Source: an uncultured Duganella sp. (GTDB lineage: Bacteria > Pseudomonadota > Gammaproteobacteria > Burkholderiales > Burkholderiaceae). From it: 33,078 bases of DNA. Positions 1-8,437 of the stretch are shown here, one piece after another. Where the stretch lies: positions 1-33,078 of the forward strand of contig CAMLSG010000032.1 in assembly GCA_946482635.1 (NCBI GenBank), in the 5' to 3' direction. The position numbers and the translations under genes were made by a program. The notes under the pieces were generated by a model. That model made no database searches, was not told the origin of the DNA, and worked only from the letters and a program-made list of their open reading frames with translations. Each line of letters begins with the position of its first letter. Position 1 is the first letter of the stretch.

Positions 1-26
1 GAAACAAGCCGTTCGGCAACACCTGC

Positions 27-32
27 TATAGT
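27..32 (+). promoter_or_regulatory. Possible -10 element (TATAGT) upstream of the kaiC-like gene
   Basis: TATAGT lies 31 bases before the chosen ATG at 64. No convincing -35 hexamer is visible in the 26 bases available before it, so the promoter is tentative. It argues against the GTG at 31 as the start codon, because that codon overlaps the hexamer. Confidence 0.3.
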
Positions 33-63
33 GCTTTATCGACAATCTTCGTGCAGGACTGCC

Positions 64-1557
64 ATGCTCCAGCCGCAGAATAAGCAGACTGATGCCTTTA
101 TCTCCACCGGCATCGCCGGCCTGGACACCATCCTGGCTGGCGGCCTGACCAAGGACCGCCTGTACCTGCTGGAAGGCGATCCCGGAACGGGCAAGACCAC
201 CATGGCGCTGCAGTTCCTGATCGAGGGGGCGCAGCGCGGCGAGCCGGTGCTGTATATCACGCTGGCGGAGAACGAAGTGGAGCTGCGCGCTGTGGCGCAA
301 GCGCACGGCTTCCGGCTGGACGGCATCACCGTGCACGAAATCATTCCGGCCGAAGGCGTGCTTGATCCGGACGAACAGTACACGGTGTTCCATCCCTCCG
401 AAGTTGAGCTGGGCGAGACCAACCGCCTGATCCTGGCGCAGATCGAGAAGCTCTGCCCGACCCGGGTGGTACTCGACTCCCTGTCGGAACTGCAGCTGCT
501 GGCCGGGAATCCCTTGCGCTATCGGCGGCATGTGCTGGCGCTGAAGCAGTACTTCGCCAAGCGCGCCTGTACCGCGCTGTTCCTGGACGATAAAACGGCA
601 GTGGGCGGCGACCAGCAGGTGCGCAGCATCGCGCACGGCGTGATCTCGCTGCAGCAGGTTGAATCGGGCTATGGCGCCGAACGCCGCATGCTGCGCGTCC
701 TGAAATACCGTGGCATCGACTACCGGCGCGGGCCGCATGACTACGTGATCATTTCCGGCGGCGTTGTGGCCTATCCGCGCATCGTGGCGGCCGAATCGCG
801 CGAGCTGGTCAAGCGGGACCAGGTGGCGAGCGGGCTGCCGTCCCTTGACGCCTTGCTTGGCGGCGGGATCGAAGAAGGTTCCAGCACCCTGATTTCGGGC
901 CCGCCGGGCACCGGCAAGTCGAGCCTTGCGGCCCAATTCGTCAAGGCTGTCACGGACCGCCGGCAGAAGGCTGCCATGTTCGTGTTTGAAGAGGCCTTCA
1001 ATACCTTGCTTAACCGCGCGGACGGCATCGGCATGGATTTGCGCACGCCGCTGGCCACGGGATTGCTGACAGTCAGCCAGATCGATCCGGCCGAACTGTC
1101 GCCCGGGCAGTTCGCGTACGCGGTGTGCAAGGCTGCCGACGACGGGGCGAAGGTGATCGTGATCGATAGCCTGAACGGCTATATGAATGCGATGCCGGAA
1201 GCGCGCTTCCTCACCATCCAGTTGCGCGAGGTACTGACCTACCTGGGACAGCGGGGCGTGGCGACTATGCTGGTCGGCGTGCAACAGGGCATGATCGGAC
1301 CGATGGGCACCAATGTGGACGTCAGCTACCTGGCCGATAACGTCCTGCTGCTGCGCTATTTCGAAGCTCGCGGTGCAATGCACAAAGCCCTGTCGGTCTT
1401 CAAGAAACGCGGCAGCAGGCATGAGACCACCTTGCGCGCCTTCTCGATCGGCGAAAAGGGGATCGAAGTGGGGCCGGTGCTGAAAGACTTCCGCGGCATC
1501 CTGACCGGGGTTCCGGTCGCGGTGGGCCAAGCCAGAGGGGAAGCAGGCAATGAGTGA
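64..1557 (+). CDS. KaiC-like double-RecA ATPase
   Basis: The 497-residue protein has two tandem RecA/KaiC ATPase domains. Domain 1 has Walker A GDPGTGKTT (about 38-46) and Walker B RVVLDS (134-139). Domain 2 has GPPGTGKSS (279-287) and VIVIDS (364-369). The catalytic Glu pair is kept in domain 2 (309-310), but domain 1 has Ala-Glu at that place. Around the KaiC autophosphorylation site the protein reads VSYLAD, so the Ser431 equivalent is kept and Thr432 is replaced by Tyr. Length matches KaiC (about 500). The ATG at 64 has AGGA five bases upstream; a GTG at 31 is possible but less likely. No kaiA or kaiB is visible. The gene overlaps the downstream kinase gene by 8 bases, suggesting that this ATPase acts in a signalling pair rather than a clock. 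The family call is secure; the role is inferred. Confidence 0.9.
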   Translation: MLQPQNKQTDAFISTGIAGLDTILAGGLTKDRLYLLEGDPGTGKTTMALQFLIEGAQRGEPVLYITLAENEVELRAVAQAHGFRLDGITVHEIIPAEGVLDPDEQYTVFHPSEVELGETNRLILAQIEKLCPTRVVLDSLSELQLLAGNPLRYRRHVLALKQYFAKRACTALFLDDKTAVGGDQQVRSIAHGVISLQQVESGYGAERRMLRVLKYRGIDYRRGPHDYVIISGGVVAYPRIVAAESRELVKRDQVASGLPSLDALLGGGIEEGSSTLISGPPGTGKSSLAAQFVKAVTDRRQKAAMFVFEEAFNTLLNRADGIGMDLRTPLATGLLTVSQIDPAELSPGQFAYAVCKAADDGAKVIVIDSLNGYMNAMPEARFLTIQLREVLTYLGQRGVATMLVGVQQGMIGPMGTNVDVSYLADNVLLLRYFEARGAMHKALSVFKKRGSRHETTLRAFSIGEKGIEVGPVLKDFRGILTGVPVAVGQARGEAGNE

Positions 1558-3085
1558 GCGGGAACAGCGCATCGTCATTTTTGCCCCAGTGGGCAAGGAT
1601 GCACGCCTGATCGAGCAGGTGCTGGGCCAGGCGCGCCTGGCTTGCCACATCTGTCACGCACCGGACCAGGTTGTGGCGGAACTGCGGCAGGGCGCCGCCG
1701 CTCTTTTTGTAGTCGAAGAAGCCTTTAACGATGCATTCCTGGGCGAGCTGACGGGCTTTCTTGCTGCCCAGCCAGCCTGGTCCGACCTGCCGGTACTGGT
1801 ATTGAGCAAGGAAGGGCTGGATTCGCCCGGCATACAAAGGATCTTTGAGCAAGTCGGCAATGTAACGCTGCTGGAACGCCCGGTACGCAGGGCAACCCTG
1901 GTCAGTGCAGCGTTGTCGGCAGGACGTGCCCGCCGGCGCCAGTATGAAATGCGCGAGGTCGACCGCCGCAAGGACGAATTCCTGGCCATCCTCGGCCATG
2001 AACTGCGCAATCCGCTGGCGCCGATCCGCACTGCGATGGACGTGCTGAATACCATACCGGACACCGATCCCAGGGTGCGCAGCATCAGCCAGGTGGTCGA
2101 ACGCCAGGTGCGTCACCTGACGCGCCTGGTGGACGACCTGCTCGACGTGGCGCGCATCACCAACGACAAGGTGGCGCTGCAACGCGAGCGCGTCAGCCTG
2201 GCGACCGTGCTGCAGCACGCCGTGGAAATCTGCCGCCAGCAGATCGACGCCGGCGGCCATGCGCTGGACCTGCGCCAGCCGTCCGGCAGCGTGCTCTTGT
2301 TCGGCGACCGCGCGCGCCTGGTGCAAAGCCTTGCCAATGTGTTGAGCAATGCGGCCAAGTTCTCGCCGCCGCGTTCGACCATCCACCTGTGCGCCGACGT
2401 GGAAGGCGAGGACATCGTGTTCACCGTGCGCGACCATGGCGCCGGGCTGGAGCCGGAGGCGCGCTCGCGCATCTTCGACCTGTTCGTGCAGGGACGCGCC
2501 GGGTGTTCGCACTCCCTCGGCGGGCTGGGGATCGGGCTTAGCCTGACCCAGCGTTTCACGAACATGCATGGCGGCAGTGTCTCGGTCGCCAGCGGGGGCG
2601 CCGGCAAGGGGTGCGAGTTCGTGCTGCGCATGCCGATTGTGGTGGCTGAACGCCGCAGCAGGGAGCGGTCGGCTGCGGGGGCATCCCGGGAGCATGCCGA
2701 CGACTCGCTGCGCATCATGGTGGTCGATGACAATGTTGACGGCGCGGACATGTTGCAGGTAATGCTGGAAATGGAGGGCTGCACGGTCGCCAAGGCCAAT
2801 GATGGCCAGGCGGCGATCGCCCTGGCAGGACGATTCCGTCCCCATGCCATCCTTATGGATATCGGCCTGCCCGACATGCAGGGCTACGAAGCGGCGCGGC
2901 GCATCCATGAACTGGAAGGCGGCGAGGACATTGTCTTCATCGCCATGACCGGCTGGGGGCACGACGAGGCGCGCCGTCACGCATCCGACGCCGGCATGCA
3001 GCATTACCTGGTCAAGCCGGTGGATTTGGATGTGCTGCGCAAATACCTGTCCGAGATCCGGAATCAGGCCTTGCAGCGCGCCTGA
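1550..3085 (+). CDS. Hybrid sensor histidine kinase with degenerate N-terminal receiver and C-terminal receiver
   Basis: This 511-residue soluble hybrid kinase has no membrane segment or PAS domain that I can see. Residues 1-120 have a receiver-like fold (VLVLS, then LLERPV), but the phosphoacceptor position reads FVVEEAF with no Asp. HisKA follows with H150 in LGHELRNP. HATPase_c has its N box at NVLSNAAKF (263-271), a G1 box DHGAGL and a G2 box GLGIGL. A full receiver domain (about 387-505) has D393/D394, phosphoacceptor D437, T467 and K489. The start codon sits inside the last codons of the KaiC-like gene, so the two are translationally coupled. The kinase probably takes its input from the ATPase. 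No separate output regulator is nearby. Confidence 0.92.
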   Translation: MSEREQRIVIFAPVGKDARLIEQVLGQARLACHICHAPDQVVAELRQGAAALFVVEEAFNDAFLGELTGFLAAQPAWSDLPVLVLSKEGLDSPGIQRIFEQVGNVTLLERPVRRATLVSAALSAGRARRRQYEMREVDRRKDEFLAILGHELRNPLAPIRTAMDVLNTIPDTDPRVRSISQVVERQVRHLTRLVDDLLDVARITNDKVALQRERVSLATVLQHAVEICRQQIDAGGHALDLRQPSGSVLLFGDRARLVQSLANVLSNAAKFSPPRSTIHLCADVEGEDIVFTVRDHGAGLEPEARSRIFDLFVQGRAGCSHSLGGLGIGLSLTQRFTNMHGGSVSVASGGAGKGCEFVLRMPIVVAERRSRERSAAGASREHADDSLRIMVVDDNVDGADMLQVMLEMEGCTVAKANDGQAAIALAGRFRPHAILMDIGLPDMQGYEAARRIHELEGGEDIVFIAMTGWGHDEARRHASDAGMQHYLVKPVDLDVLRKYLSEIRNQALQRA

Positions 3086-3093
3086 GCGCCTGC

Positions 3094-3903
3094 TTACTGG
3101 GCCGCGCTGGCGTTCAGCGAGACGCCGCTGAAAGTGGCGTAGGAGCGGATGCCGATGTGCCAGGTCCCTGATTGCGGATTGGCCAGCGCGCAGGACTCGG
3201 TATTGCCGCTCTTGTAGGGACGGCAGGCGTAGTCGTTGGCGGTGGGCTGCGCGCCAAAGCGGACGTACAGGTCGCCGTCGCCGCTGCCGCCGCTCATGTT
3301 CACGTTCAGCGTATTCGCGCATTCAGGCACGTTGATGGTGAAGTACAGCCAGTTGCCGGCCGTGGCGGACAGGTTGGACTGGTTCAGCGTCACGCCGGCG
3401 CAGGGCAGGTTCAGGGTGCTGGGCATCGAATGCAGCAGGGTAGTGGCGACCGAGCCGTCCGCGGCAAACGTCACCTGGTACAGGCGGTCGAATTCCGTTT
3501 CTGCGATGGCGCTGCCCGGATCGCCGCCCAGTTGCCGGATCAGCTCGGGCGTGGTGTCGGAATGGCCGACCACCAGCGCGTTGTCGGGCAAGGCGCGCAG
3601 TTGCTGCGCGAATGCGGCGAGCTGGCCGCCATCGTAAGTGGTGACCGGCAGGTTCAGGTAGGTGGCCAGCGGTTGCGCAGTCTGCTGCGTGCGCTGGTAT
3701 GCCGTGGAGTAGATGTGCCTGACTTGCGCGTTCTTCAGCGTGGCGGCGATGTTGGTGGCGCGTACCTGTCCTTCCGCGGTGAGCACAGGGTCGGTGCCGG
3801 TGGCCGCTTTCTCGGCGTGGCGGGTCAGGTAAATCGTGTTGGCGCTGGCTGGAACCTGTGCTGCGCAAAATGCCAGCGCGAGGCCGCCCAATATGCTCTT
3901 CAT
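3094..3903 (-). CDS. Exported histidine phosphatase with C-terminal PPC domain
   Basis: The 269-residue protein starts with a signal peptide (about 1-21, ending ASA). A histidine phosphatase domain follows: the catalytic His29 sits in TRHAEK, Arg71 in YQRT, and the second His114 in VVGHSD. Residues about 172-265 resemble a bacterial pre-peptidase C-terminal (PPC) beta-sandwich, including SGDGDLYVRFG and a terminal HIGIRSY. Four Cys (168, 195, 227, 238) lie in this half and may form disulfides. The ATG at 3903 follows a GGGAG ribosome site; an upstream in-frame extension lacks one and would bury the signal peptide. PPC domains normally follow secreted peptidases, so attachment to a phosphatase is odd. 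The gene lies 103 bases downstream of the GH20 gene on the same strand and could be cotranscribed. The substrate is unknown. Confidence 0.88.
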   Translation of the reverse strand: MKSILGGLALAFCAAQVPASANTIYLTRHAEKAATGTDPVLTAEGQVRATNIAATLKNAQVRHIYSTAYQRTQQTAQPLATYLNLPVTTYDGGQLAAFAQQLRALPDNALVVGHSDTTPELIRQLGGDPGSAIAETEFDRLYQVTFAADGSVATTLLHSMPSTLNLPCAGVTLNQSNLSATAGNWLYFTINVPECANTLNVNMSGGSGDGDLYVRFGAQPTANDYACRPYKSGNTESCALANPQSGTWHIGIRSYATFSGVSLNASAAQ

Positions 3904-4006
3904 GTAGTCTCCCGGAATAAATAATTTCACAATGTTGTATTTAAGGCAATAATACCTCGGGAGGATACGGCAATTTGGCCGGCGCGTCACGCGGCGCACG
4001 AAACGA
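3904..4006 (-). other. AT-rich leader between the GH20 and phosphatase genes
   Basis: This 103-base gap is much richer in A and T than its surroundings. On the minus strand it holds TTGCCT about 17 bases before AATTAT, a weak promoter-like pair, and ends in the GGGAG ribosome site of the phosphatase gene. I see no strong terminator hairpin here, so read-through from the GH20 gene is also possible. Confidence 0.3.
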
Positions 4007-6445
4007 TCATGGATTATCGATGCGCGATATCCCGCCACGCCTGCCGTTGCGGTTGAAGGCAGCCACCTGGATCACGCCGCGATCGGCGATTGGCCCCGCC
4101 ACCAGCGGGCTGGCGGCATGCGGCTCGGTGCCGTCGCTGGTGTAGCGCAGGGCAAGGCCGGGCAGGGCATGGTTGGCGTGGACCTTACCGCCCTCCCTCG
4201 ACAGGCCGGGCGGGGCGATGCGGTAGTTGACGGGACCCAGCGGTGCAGCGTCGAGGTCGAGGCGCGGCAGCACGCGCTGGCCTAATACATTCACGAAGCG
4301 AGACCAATCGGCGCGGCGCAAGGCTGCTGCCCTGGCGGGATCGGTTTCGTTGGTCCATGCAGGATCGGCGGCCCAGGCGCGTTCAGCCATGGCCAGCAGG
4401 CGCGGCACCAGCAGGTAGTCGATCAATGCGGGATCCCGGATGGTTTCGGTCCACAGGGCAGCTTCCAGGCCGCGGATGCGCTGCCTGCCCGCATCGCTCA
4501 GGCTCTTGTCGAGCGGGATGAAGTTGTAGACGTCATCGAGCTCGATATAGGCGGCCCAGTTCACGCCCGGTTCGTCGGGATTGAGGTTGTGGCTCATGTC
4601 CAGGTACTGCCTGGTGGCGGGCGCCAGGATCACGTCGTAGCCGGCATTGGCAAGCCGGTAGCCCAGGTCGGCCGCGGCGCCGACGTTGTTCCAGACGTGG
4701 AGCCGGAAACCGCGCTCGGCGAAATGCGGGTTCGGCACCAGCTTGCGCGTTCCCAGTTCCTCCCACCCCGCGGTTGCCACGCCTTGCCGGCGCACGATGG
4801 CGTCGACCCGGTCGTAGAAATAGTCCCACAGGTCGGCGGTGGACTGCATTTTATGCCGCGCCATCAGGCTGCGGCTGGCAGGGGATTTTTCCCAGGCGCC
4901 CGCCGCGAGCTCGTCGCCGCCGACGTGCAGGGTGCGCAGCGGGACGCCGGCTTCGCGGTGCATGGCGGCGACCTCGCCCGCCACGTGTTCGATAAAGGCG
5001 TAGCTGGACTCGAGGCCCGGATTGATCACATTGTCATGGAAATTCTGCGCTGATTTGTACTGCGACCGGTCGGCCAGGTCGTTCAGCAGGTATTTGCCGG
5101 CGTCCGACTGGCCGGCGGCCTTCATGCGCCGATAGCGTGCCTCCATGGCCTGGACCGCGGCGCGCGCGTGGCCGGGCATTTCGATTTCCGGGATGACCTC
5201 GATATGGCGGGCGGCCGCATAGCGCAGGATCTCGATGTAGTCGGCGCGGGAGTAGTAGCCGCTGCCGTGCGGATCGCCGGCGCTGGGGCCGGAGCCGTAG
5301 GCCGGCTGCAGGCGCACGCCAGGTTTTGCGCTGTGGCCGCGCACCGCGCCGATGCTGGTCAATTCCGGCAGTCCGGCAATTTCAAGGCGCCAGCCTTCGT
5401 CGTCGGTCAAGTGGAAGTGGAAGGCGTTCAGCTTGAAGCGCGCCATCAGGTCGAGCAGGCGGAAGATGGTTTGTTTGCCCTGGAAGTTGCGGCTGACGTC
5501 CAGCATCAGGCCGCGATAAGCGAAGCGCGGGGCATCGGTCACGGCCAGCAGCGGCAGGTCCACTGCTTGCTGCTTTCCGGCGCCGGGCAGCGGCAGCAGG
5601 TCGCGCAGCGATTGCAGGCCGTGCGCCACCCCGGCAGGGCTGTTGCCGGTGATGGCAATGCCATCGGCCGTCACGGCCAGGGTATAAGCCTCGGGCGAGG
5701 ACTGGCCGGCGACGGCGCCGGTTGCGAGGCGCAAAGTGATGCGGGACGGCGCTGCAGCGCTGGCAGGCCAGTATTGCTGGAACAGGCTGGCGGCAAGGGC
5801 GGCTTCCTGTTCCAGGCCGCCAGCGGCCACAATGGCCGGCGCCACTGCCAGGTGCAAGGTGCCGGTACCTTGTTGCAGCTGCAGCGGGGTAGGAAAGATG
5901 GGCGGCAGCGCGCTGGCCTGCAGCACGTCCGTACCCGCGTTGCGGCGGTACAGGTCCTGGGCCGTTACCGCCTGGCCTTGCTGCAACTGGTCCGGGCGCG
6001 GCAGCGGCAGCATGCGGTAGTCGGCGATGGCCTGCGCCTTGTCGGGCGCCGCGTCATAGACCAGGTACAGGCCGGAGGGGGCGCGGTAGGCCTTGGCGTC
6101 GGGGCTTGCGGACCGGTAGGCCACGTCCAGGGACTGGCCCGGGGCGAGGCCGGCAAAGCCGGGCTGGGGGCGCAGGCGGTACAGGGTGCCGTCCAGTTCC
6201 TCGATCGCCAGCCGGCCAGCCAGCGGCCCGGCAGCGGCGCATTCGATGCAGTTGAAATACAGCGACCAGCCTTGCGCCGGCAGGGGATGGCTGTCCAGGT
6301 TCCTGACTTCAAGCCGGCCGCCCTTGCCGGCGTCCTGCTGTGCCCAGCGCACTTGCAGGCGCTCGCCGCTGGCATTGGGGGCCGCATGGGCGGCAGGGAA
6401 GGCCAGCATCAGCGCCAGGCAAACAACCGAACTTTTTGAAGTCAT
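4007..6445 (-). CDS. Beta-N-acetylhexosaminidase (GH20), exported
   Basis: The 812-residue protein has a signal peptide (about 1-21, PAAHA). An N-terminal chitobiase-type carbohydrate-binding domain (about 27-150) precedes a GH20b alpha/beta domain (about 180-305) and the GH20 TIM barrel (about 308-700). The catalytic Asp511-Glu512 pair lies in HVGGDE, with FHFHLTDDEGWR and EIEMPGHARA as further family blocks. A C-terminal CHB_HEX_C-like domain includes LRYTSDGTEP. It should remove terminal GlcNAc from chito-oligosaccharides in the periplasm or outside the cell. The ATG at 6445 starts the signal peptide; an in-frame ATG at 6487 would add 14 residues in front of it. It is divergent from a LacI regulator whose putative operator lies between them, which suggests amino-sugar control. 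Confidence 0.95.
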   Translation of the reverse strand: MTSKSSVVCLALMLAFPAAHAAPNASGERLQVRWAQQDAGKGGRLEVRNLDSHPLPAQGWSLYFNCIECAAAGPLAGRLAIEELDGTLYRLRPQPGFAGLAPGQSLDVAYRSASPDAKAYRAPSGLYLVYDAAPDKAQAIADYRMLPLPRPDQLQQGQAVTAQDLYRRNAGTDVLQASALPPIFPTPLQLQQGTGTLHLAVAPAIVAAGGLEQEAALAASLFQQYWPASAAAPSRITLRLATGAVAGQSSPEAYTLAVTADGIAITGNSPAGVAHGLQSLRDLLPLPGAGKQQAVDLPLLAVTDAPRFAYRGLMLDVSRNFQGKQTIFRLLDLMARFKLNAFHFHLTDDEGWRLEIAGLPELTSIGAVRGHSAKPGVRLQPAYGSGPSAGDPHGSGYYSRADYIEILRYAAARHIEVIPEIEMPGHARAAVQAMEARYRRMKAAGQSDAGKYLLNDLADRSQYKSAQNFHDNVINPGLESSYAFIEHVAGEVAAMHREAGVPLRTLHVGGDELAAGAWEKSPASRSLMARHKMQSTADLWDYFYDRVDAIVRRQGVATAGWEELGTRKLVPNPHFAERGFRLHVWNNVGAAADLGYRLANAGYDVILAPATRQYLDMSHNLNPDEPGVNWAAYIELDDVYNFIPLDKSLSDAGRQRIRGLEAALWTETIRDPALIDYLLVPRLLAMAERAWAADPAWTNETDPARAAALRRADWSRFVNVLGQRVLPRLDLDAAPLGPVNYRIAPPGLSREGGKVHANHALPGLALRYTSDGTEPHAASPLVAGPIADRGVIQVAAFNRNGRRGGISRIDNP

Positions 6446-6473
6446 GGATTCCGCTTGTCTCGTGTGGAGAATT

Positions 6474-6485
6474 GGTAACGCTAGC
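6474..6485. promoter_or_regulatory. Candidate LacI-family operator on the GH20 side (GGTAACGCTAGC)
   Basis: This site shares the core TAACGCT with the arm of the hairpin at 7615-7628, and the core TAACG with the site at 6525-6539. It lies 29-40 bases before the GH20 start codon at 6445. Assignment to the adjacent LacI protein is inferred from position and similarity between the sites. Confidence 0.35.
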
Positions 6486-6516
6486 ATAAAGTTGCCTGAC
6501 CTGCCATGTCTCTCGC

Positions 6517-6539
6517 TACAATACGGTTATCGTTAACGG
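6517..6539 (+). promoter_or_regulatory. Putative lacI-type promoter -10 and overlapping operator
   Basis: TACAAT at 6517-6522 is a good -10 hexamer, with a weak TTGCCT 19 bases upstream. Immediately after it, at 6525-6539, the sequence GGTTATCGTTAACGG contains the 8-base palindrome CGTTAACG. An operator just downstream of a -10 fits autorepression by a LacI-family protein. Confidence 0.45.
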
Positions 6540-6553
6540 ATGGCAGGGATCAA

Positions 6554-7609
6554 ATGAAAAAAGCGGGCGTAACGCTTGCCGATGTGGCTAAAGTAGCTGG
6601 CGTATCAGTGATGACCGCTTCGCGCGCGCTCAGCGGCGAAGGCTATGCCTCGGATGAAACCAGGGCCAAGGTGCAGGCGGCAGCCAAGCAGCTCGGTTAC
6701 ACCCCCAATGCGCTGGCGCGCATGATGAAAGGGGGGAAGACCAATGTGATTGGCGTCGTCGTCAACGACCTGTCGTCCGCAGTCGTCAATTGCTTCGTGA
6801 CTGCCCTGAGCGAGGAAGTGCGCAAGTTCGACATGGACCTGTTTATTTATAACTCGCTGGGAGATATGGGCGGCGGCAAAGGCAGGCGCGTCAGCCAGTT
6901 GCTGCATGGCCTGTGGGATGGCCTGGTCTATGTGCTGCCGCGCATGACCGATGATTACCTCGAAACGCTGGAGAAGAGTTCCAGCCCGATCATCCTGGTC
7001 AACTATTTCCGGCGCGAGACCAGCTTGCCGGTGGTGTGCGGCGATAACGTCAACGGCGCGCACGATGCGGTAACGCACCTGCTTGAACTCGGCCACCGCC
7101 GTATCGGCTTCATTCGCGGCAGTGCGTACACGGGACAGAGCGACGTGCGCGAGCGCGGATACCTCGCGGCGTTGGCCGATGCCGGGATCAAGGCCGACCC
7201 GGCCCTGGTTTACCCGGGCAATTTCAATGAGCAATCGGGCCTGGAAGGCGGCAGGCACCTGCTGCAATTGGCCGAGCCGCCGACCGCCATCTTCGCCGCC
7301 AATGATGCGATGGCGCAGGGCGCGATGAATGCCATCCGCGAGAAGAACCTGCGCATTCCGGAAGACTTCTCGATCATCGGATTCGACGATATTCCGGCCG
7401 CCTCGATGACACAGCCACCGCTGACTACCTTGCGGCATCCCTTCGAAGCCATGGCACAGGCGACCGTGCAGGAATTGGTGCGCCGCATCCGCGGCGAACC
7501 GGGACGCCGCCAGCGCATTGAATTCCCGAGCGAATTCGTGGTGCGCGAGTCGACCGGGCCTGTGCCAGGCGCCGCCGCTTCGGGGCGCGGCCGCAAGCAA
7601 CGCCCCTGA
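6554..7609 (+). CDS. LacI-family transcriptional regulator
   Basis: The 351-residue repressor starts with the LacI helix-turn-helix (VTLADVAKVAGVS, about 6-18; TASRAL in the recognition helix) and the hinge helix (NALARMMKGG). A periplasmic-binding-protein-like sensor domain (about 62-335) follows, with typical blocks such as HRRIGFIRG, IFAANDAMAQGA and IIGFDDI. The ATG at 6554 is preceded by AGGGA at the right distance; upstream in-frame starts would run through the promoter. Divergence from a GH20 hexosaminidase suggests that it senses GlcNAc, chitobiose or a derivative. This is inference, because binding-pocket residues cannot be read for specificity here. The C-terminal tail is basic (RGRKQRP). 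Confidence 0.93.
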   Translation: MKKAGVTLADVAKVAGVSVMTASRALSGEGYASDETRAKVQAAAKQLGYTPNALARMMKGGKTNVIGVVVNDLSSAVVNCFVTALSEEVRKFDMDLFIYNSLGDMGGGKGRRVSQLLHGLWDGLVYVLPRMTDDYLETLEKSSSPIILVNYFRRETSLPVVCGDNVNGAHDAVTHLLELGHRRIGFIRGSAYTGQSDVRERGYLAALADAGIKADPALVYPGNFNEQSGLEGGRHLLQLAEPPTAIFAANDAMAQGAMNAIREKNLRIPEDFSIIGFDDIPAASMTQPPLTTLRHPFEAMAQATVQELVRRIRGEPGRRQRIEFPSEFVVRESTGPVPGAAASGRGRKQRP

Positions 7610-7614
7610 GAGAA

Positions 7615-7651
7615 CTTGTTAACGCTTTCTGTGGAAAAGCCTGTTAACAAG
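7615..7651. repeat. Long imperfect inverted repeat built from two GTTAAC sites
   Basis: CTTGTTAAC (7615-7623) pairs with GTTAACAAG (7643-7651), and the inner GCTTT (7624-7628) pairs with AAAGC (7636-7640). This gives a 14-bp stem with a 2-base bulge. It begins 6 bases after the LacI stop codon. There is no T tract, so it is not a canonical terminator. Each arm contains the GTTAAC core seen upstream of the LacI gene, so it may be a pair of operators, an RNA hairpin, or both. Confidence 0.55.
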
Positions 7652-7723
7652 CGCCGGGGCCACGCGTTAAGGCCATGATTTGAAATGGAAAAATCGCACT
7701 GCGCAAATTAATGGCAGCGCTGG

Positions 7724-7747
7724 CATAATTGCATAACTTTTAAGGAG
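7724..7747 (+). promoter_or_regulatory. Possible -10 (CATAAT) and ribosome site (AAGGAG) for the 7756 gene
   Basis: CATAAT at 7724-7729 is preceded by TGG, which resembles an extended -10. AAGGAG at 7742-7747 lies 8 bases before the ATG at 7756. A -35 element is not evident. Confidence 0.4.
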
Positions 7748-7755
7748 ACCAAGTT

Positions 7756-8415
7756 ATGCATCAACGCTGGCTGTTCATCCTGGCGCTTTGCAGCGCTCCC
7801 CTTGGCGCGGCCGAGCTCAAGGTCGGTGCACCGCTGCCGCGCATCGCGCTGGTGAAAGAGGGCACGCATCACTGGCTGCGCTATTTACGCAACGGCGAAG
7901 TCAATACGCCGGTCGACATCTGGACGCGCGAGGTGCGCCAGGCGCCTGACGGCATGCAGGTCCGCCAGCGCTGGGATGGCTTCAACAACAGCGTCGTGCT
8001 GCTCGACTCCTGGTTCGACAAGGACACCTTCAAGCCGCGCACCCACCAGCGCATCCGCGAGAAAGAGGGCAAGCGCACGGTCGAAGATTACGATTTCGCC
8101 GCTTACGAACCGACCTTCAATTTCGAGACCGATATCGAATTCCTGCAAGCCTTGCCGCTGGCCGCGGGGTATGAGGCCAGCATCATGTTCTATCACCCCG
8201 GCGGCCCGGCGCCGGCGCGCTATACCTGGAAGGTGGTGGGCAGCGAAACGATCCAGGGGCCGCAGGGAGCGGTCGATTGCTGGCTGCTGACGACCGACTA
8301 CAACCGCCCTGGCACGGTCGCCAAATTCTGGCTGGCCAAGGCCACCCAATTGATGGTGCGCCAGGAAGCGGCTGGGCCGGACGGCAAGGTGATGGTCAAA
8401 TCGTTGCTGGATTAA
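7756..8415 (+). CDS. Exported protein of unknown function, DUF3108-like
   Basis: The 219-residue protein has a short signal peptide (about 1-18, ending LGAAE). The mature part is predicted mostly beta, with alternating short strands and no membrane segment. The pattern recalls periplasmic DUF3108-type beta-barrel-like proteins (for example DTFKPRTHQRIREKEGKRT followed by a glycine-poor strand region). That resemblance is by eye and is not secure. It has one Cys, in VDCWLLTTDYNRPG. Start choice is firm because AAGGAG lies 8 bases upstream. It stands between the LacI regulator and the copper operon with its own putative promoter, so it probably belongs to neither. No function is proposed. Confidence 0.8.
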   Translation: MHQRWLFILALCSAPLGAAELKVGAPLPRIALVKEGTHHWLRYLRNGEVNTPVDIWTREVRQAPDGMQVRQRWDGFNNSVVLLDSWFDKDTFKPRTHQRIREKEGKRTVEDYDFAAYEPTFNFETDIEFLQALPLAAGYEASIMFYHPGGPAPARYTWKVVGSETIQGPQGAVDCWLLTTDYNRPGTVAKFWLAKATQLMVRQEAAGPDGKVMVKSLLD

Positions 8416-8437
8416 AGTTCGCTTAAGGAAGGCTCGC

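Noticed and set aside
31..63. GTG start at 31 for the KaiC-like gene
   Set aside because: It overlaps the -10-like TATAGT and lacks a ribosome site, while the ATG at 64 has AGGA at correct spacing.
64..1557. A true circadian clock gene
   Set aside because: KaiA and KaiB are absent, the Thr432 site is changed, and linkage to a hybrid kinase points to a different signalling use.
7615..7651. Rho-independent terminator after the LacI gene
   Set aside because: The stem is strong but is followed by GC-rich sequence without a T run, so it is listed as an inverted repeat.
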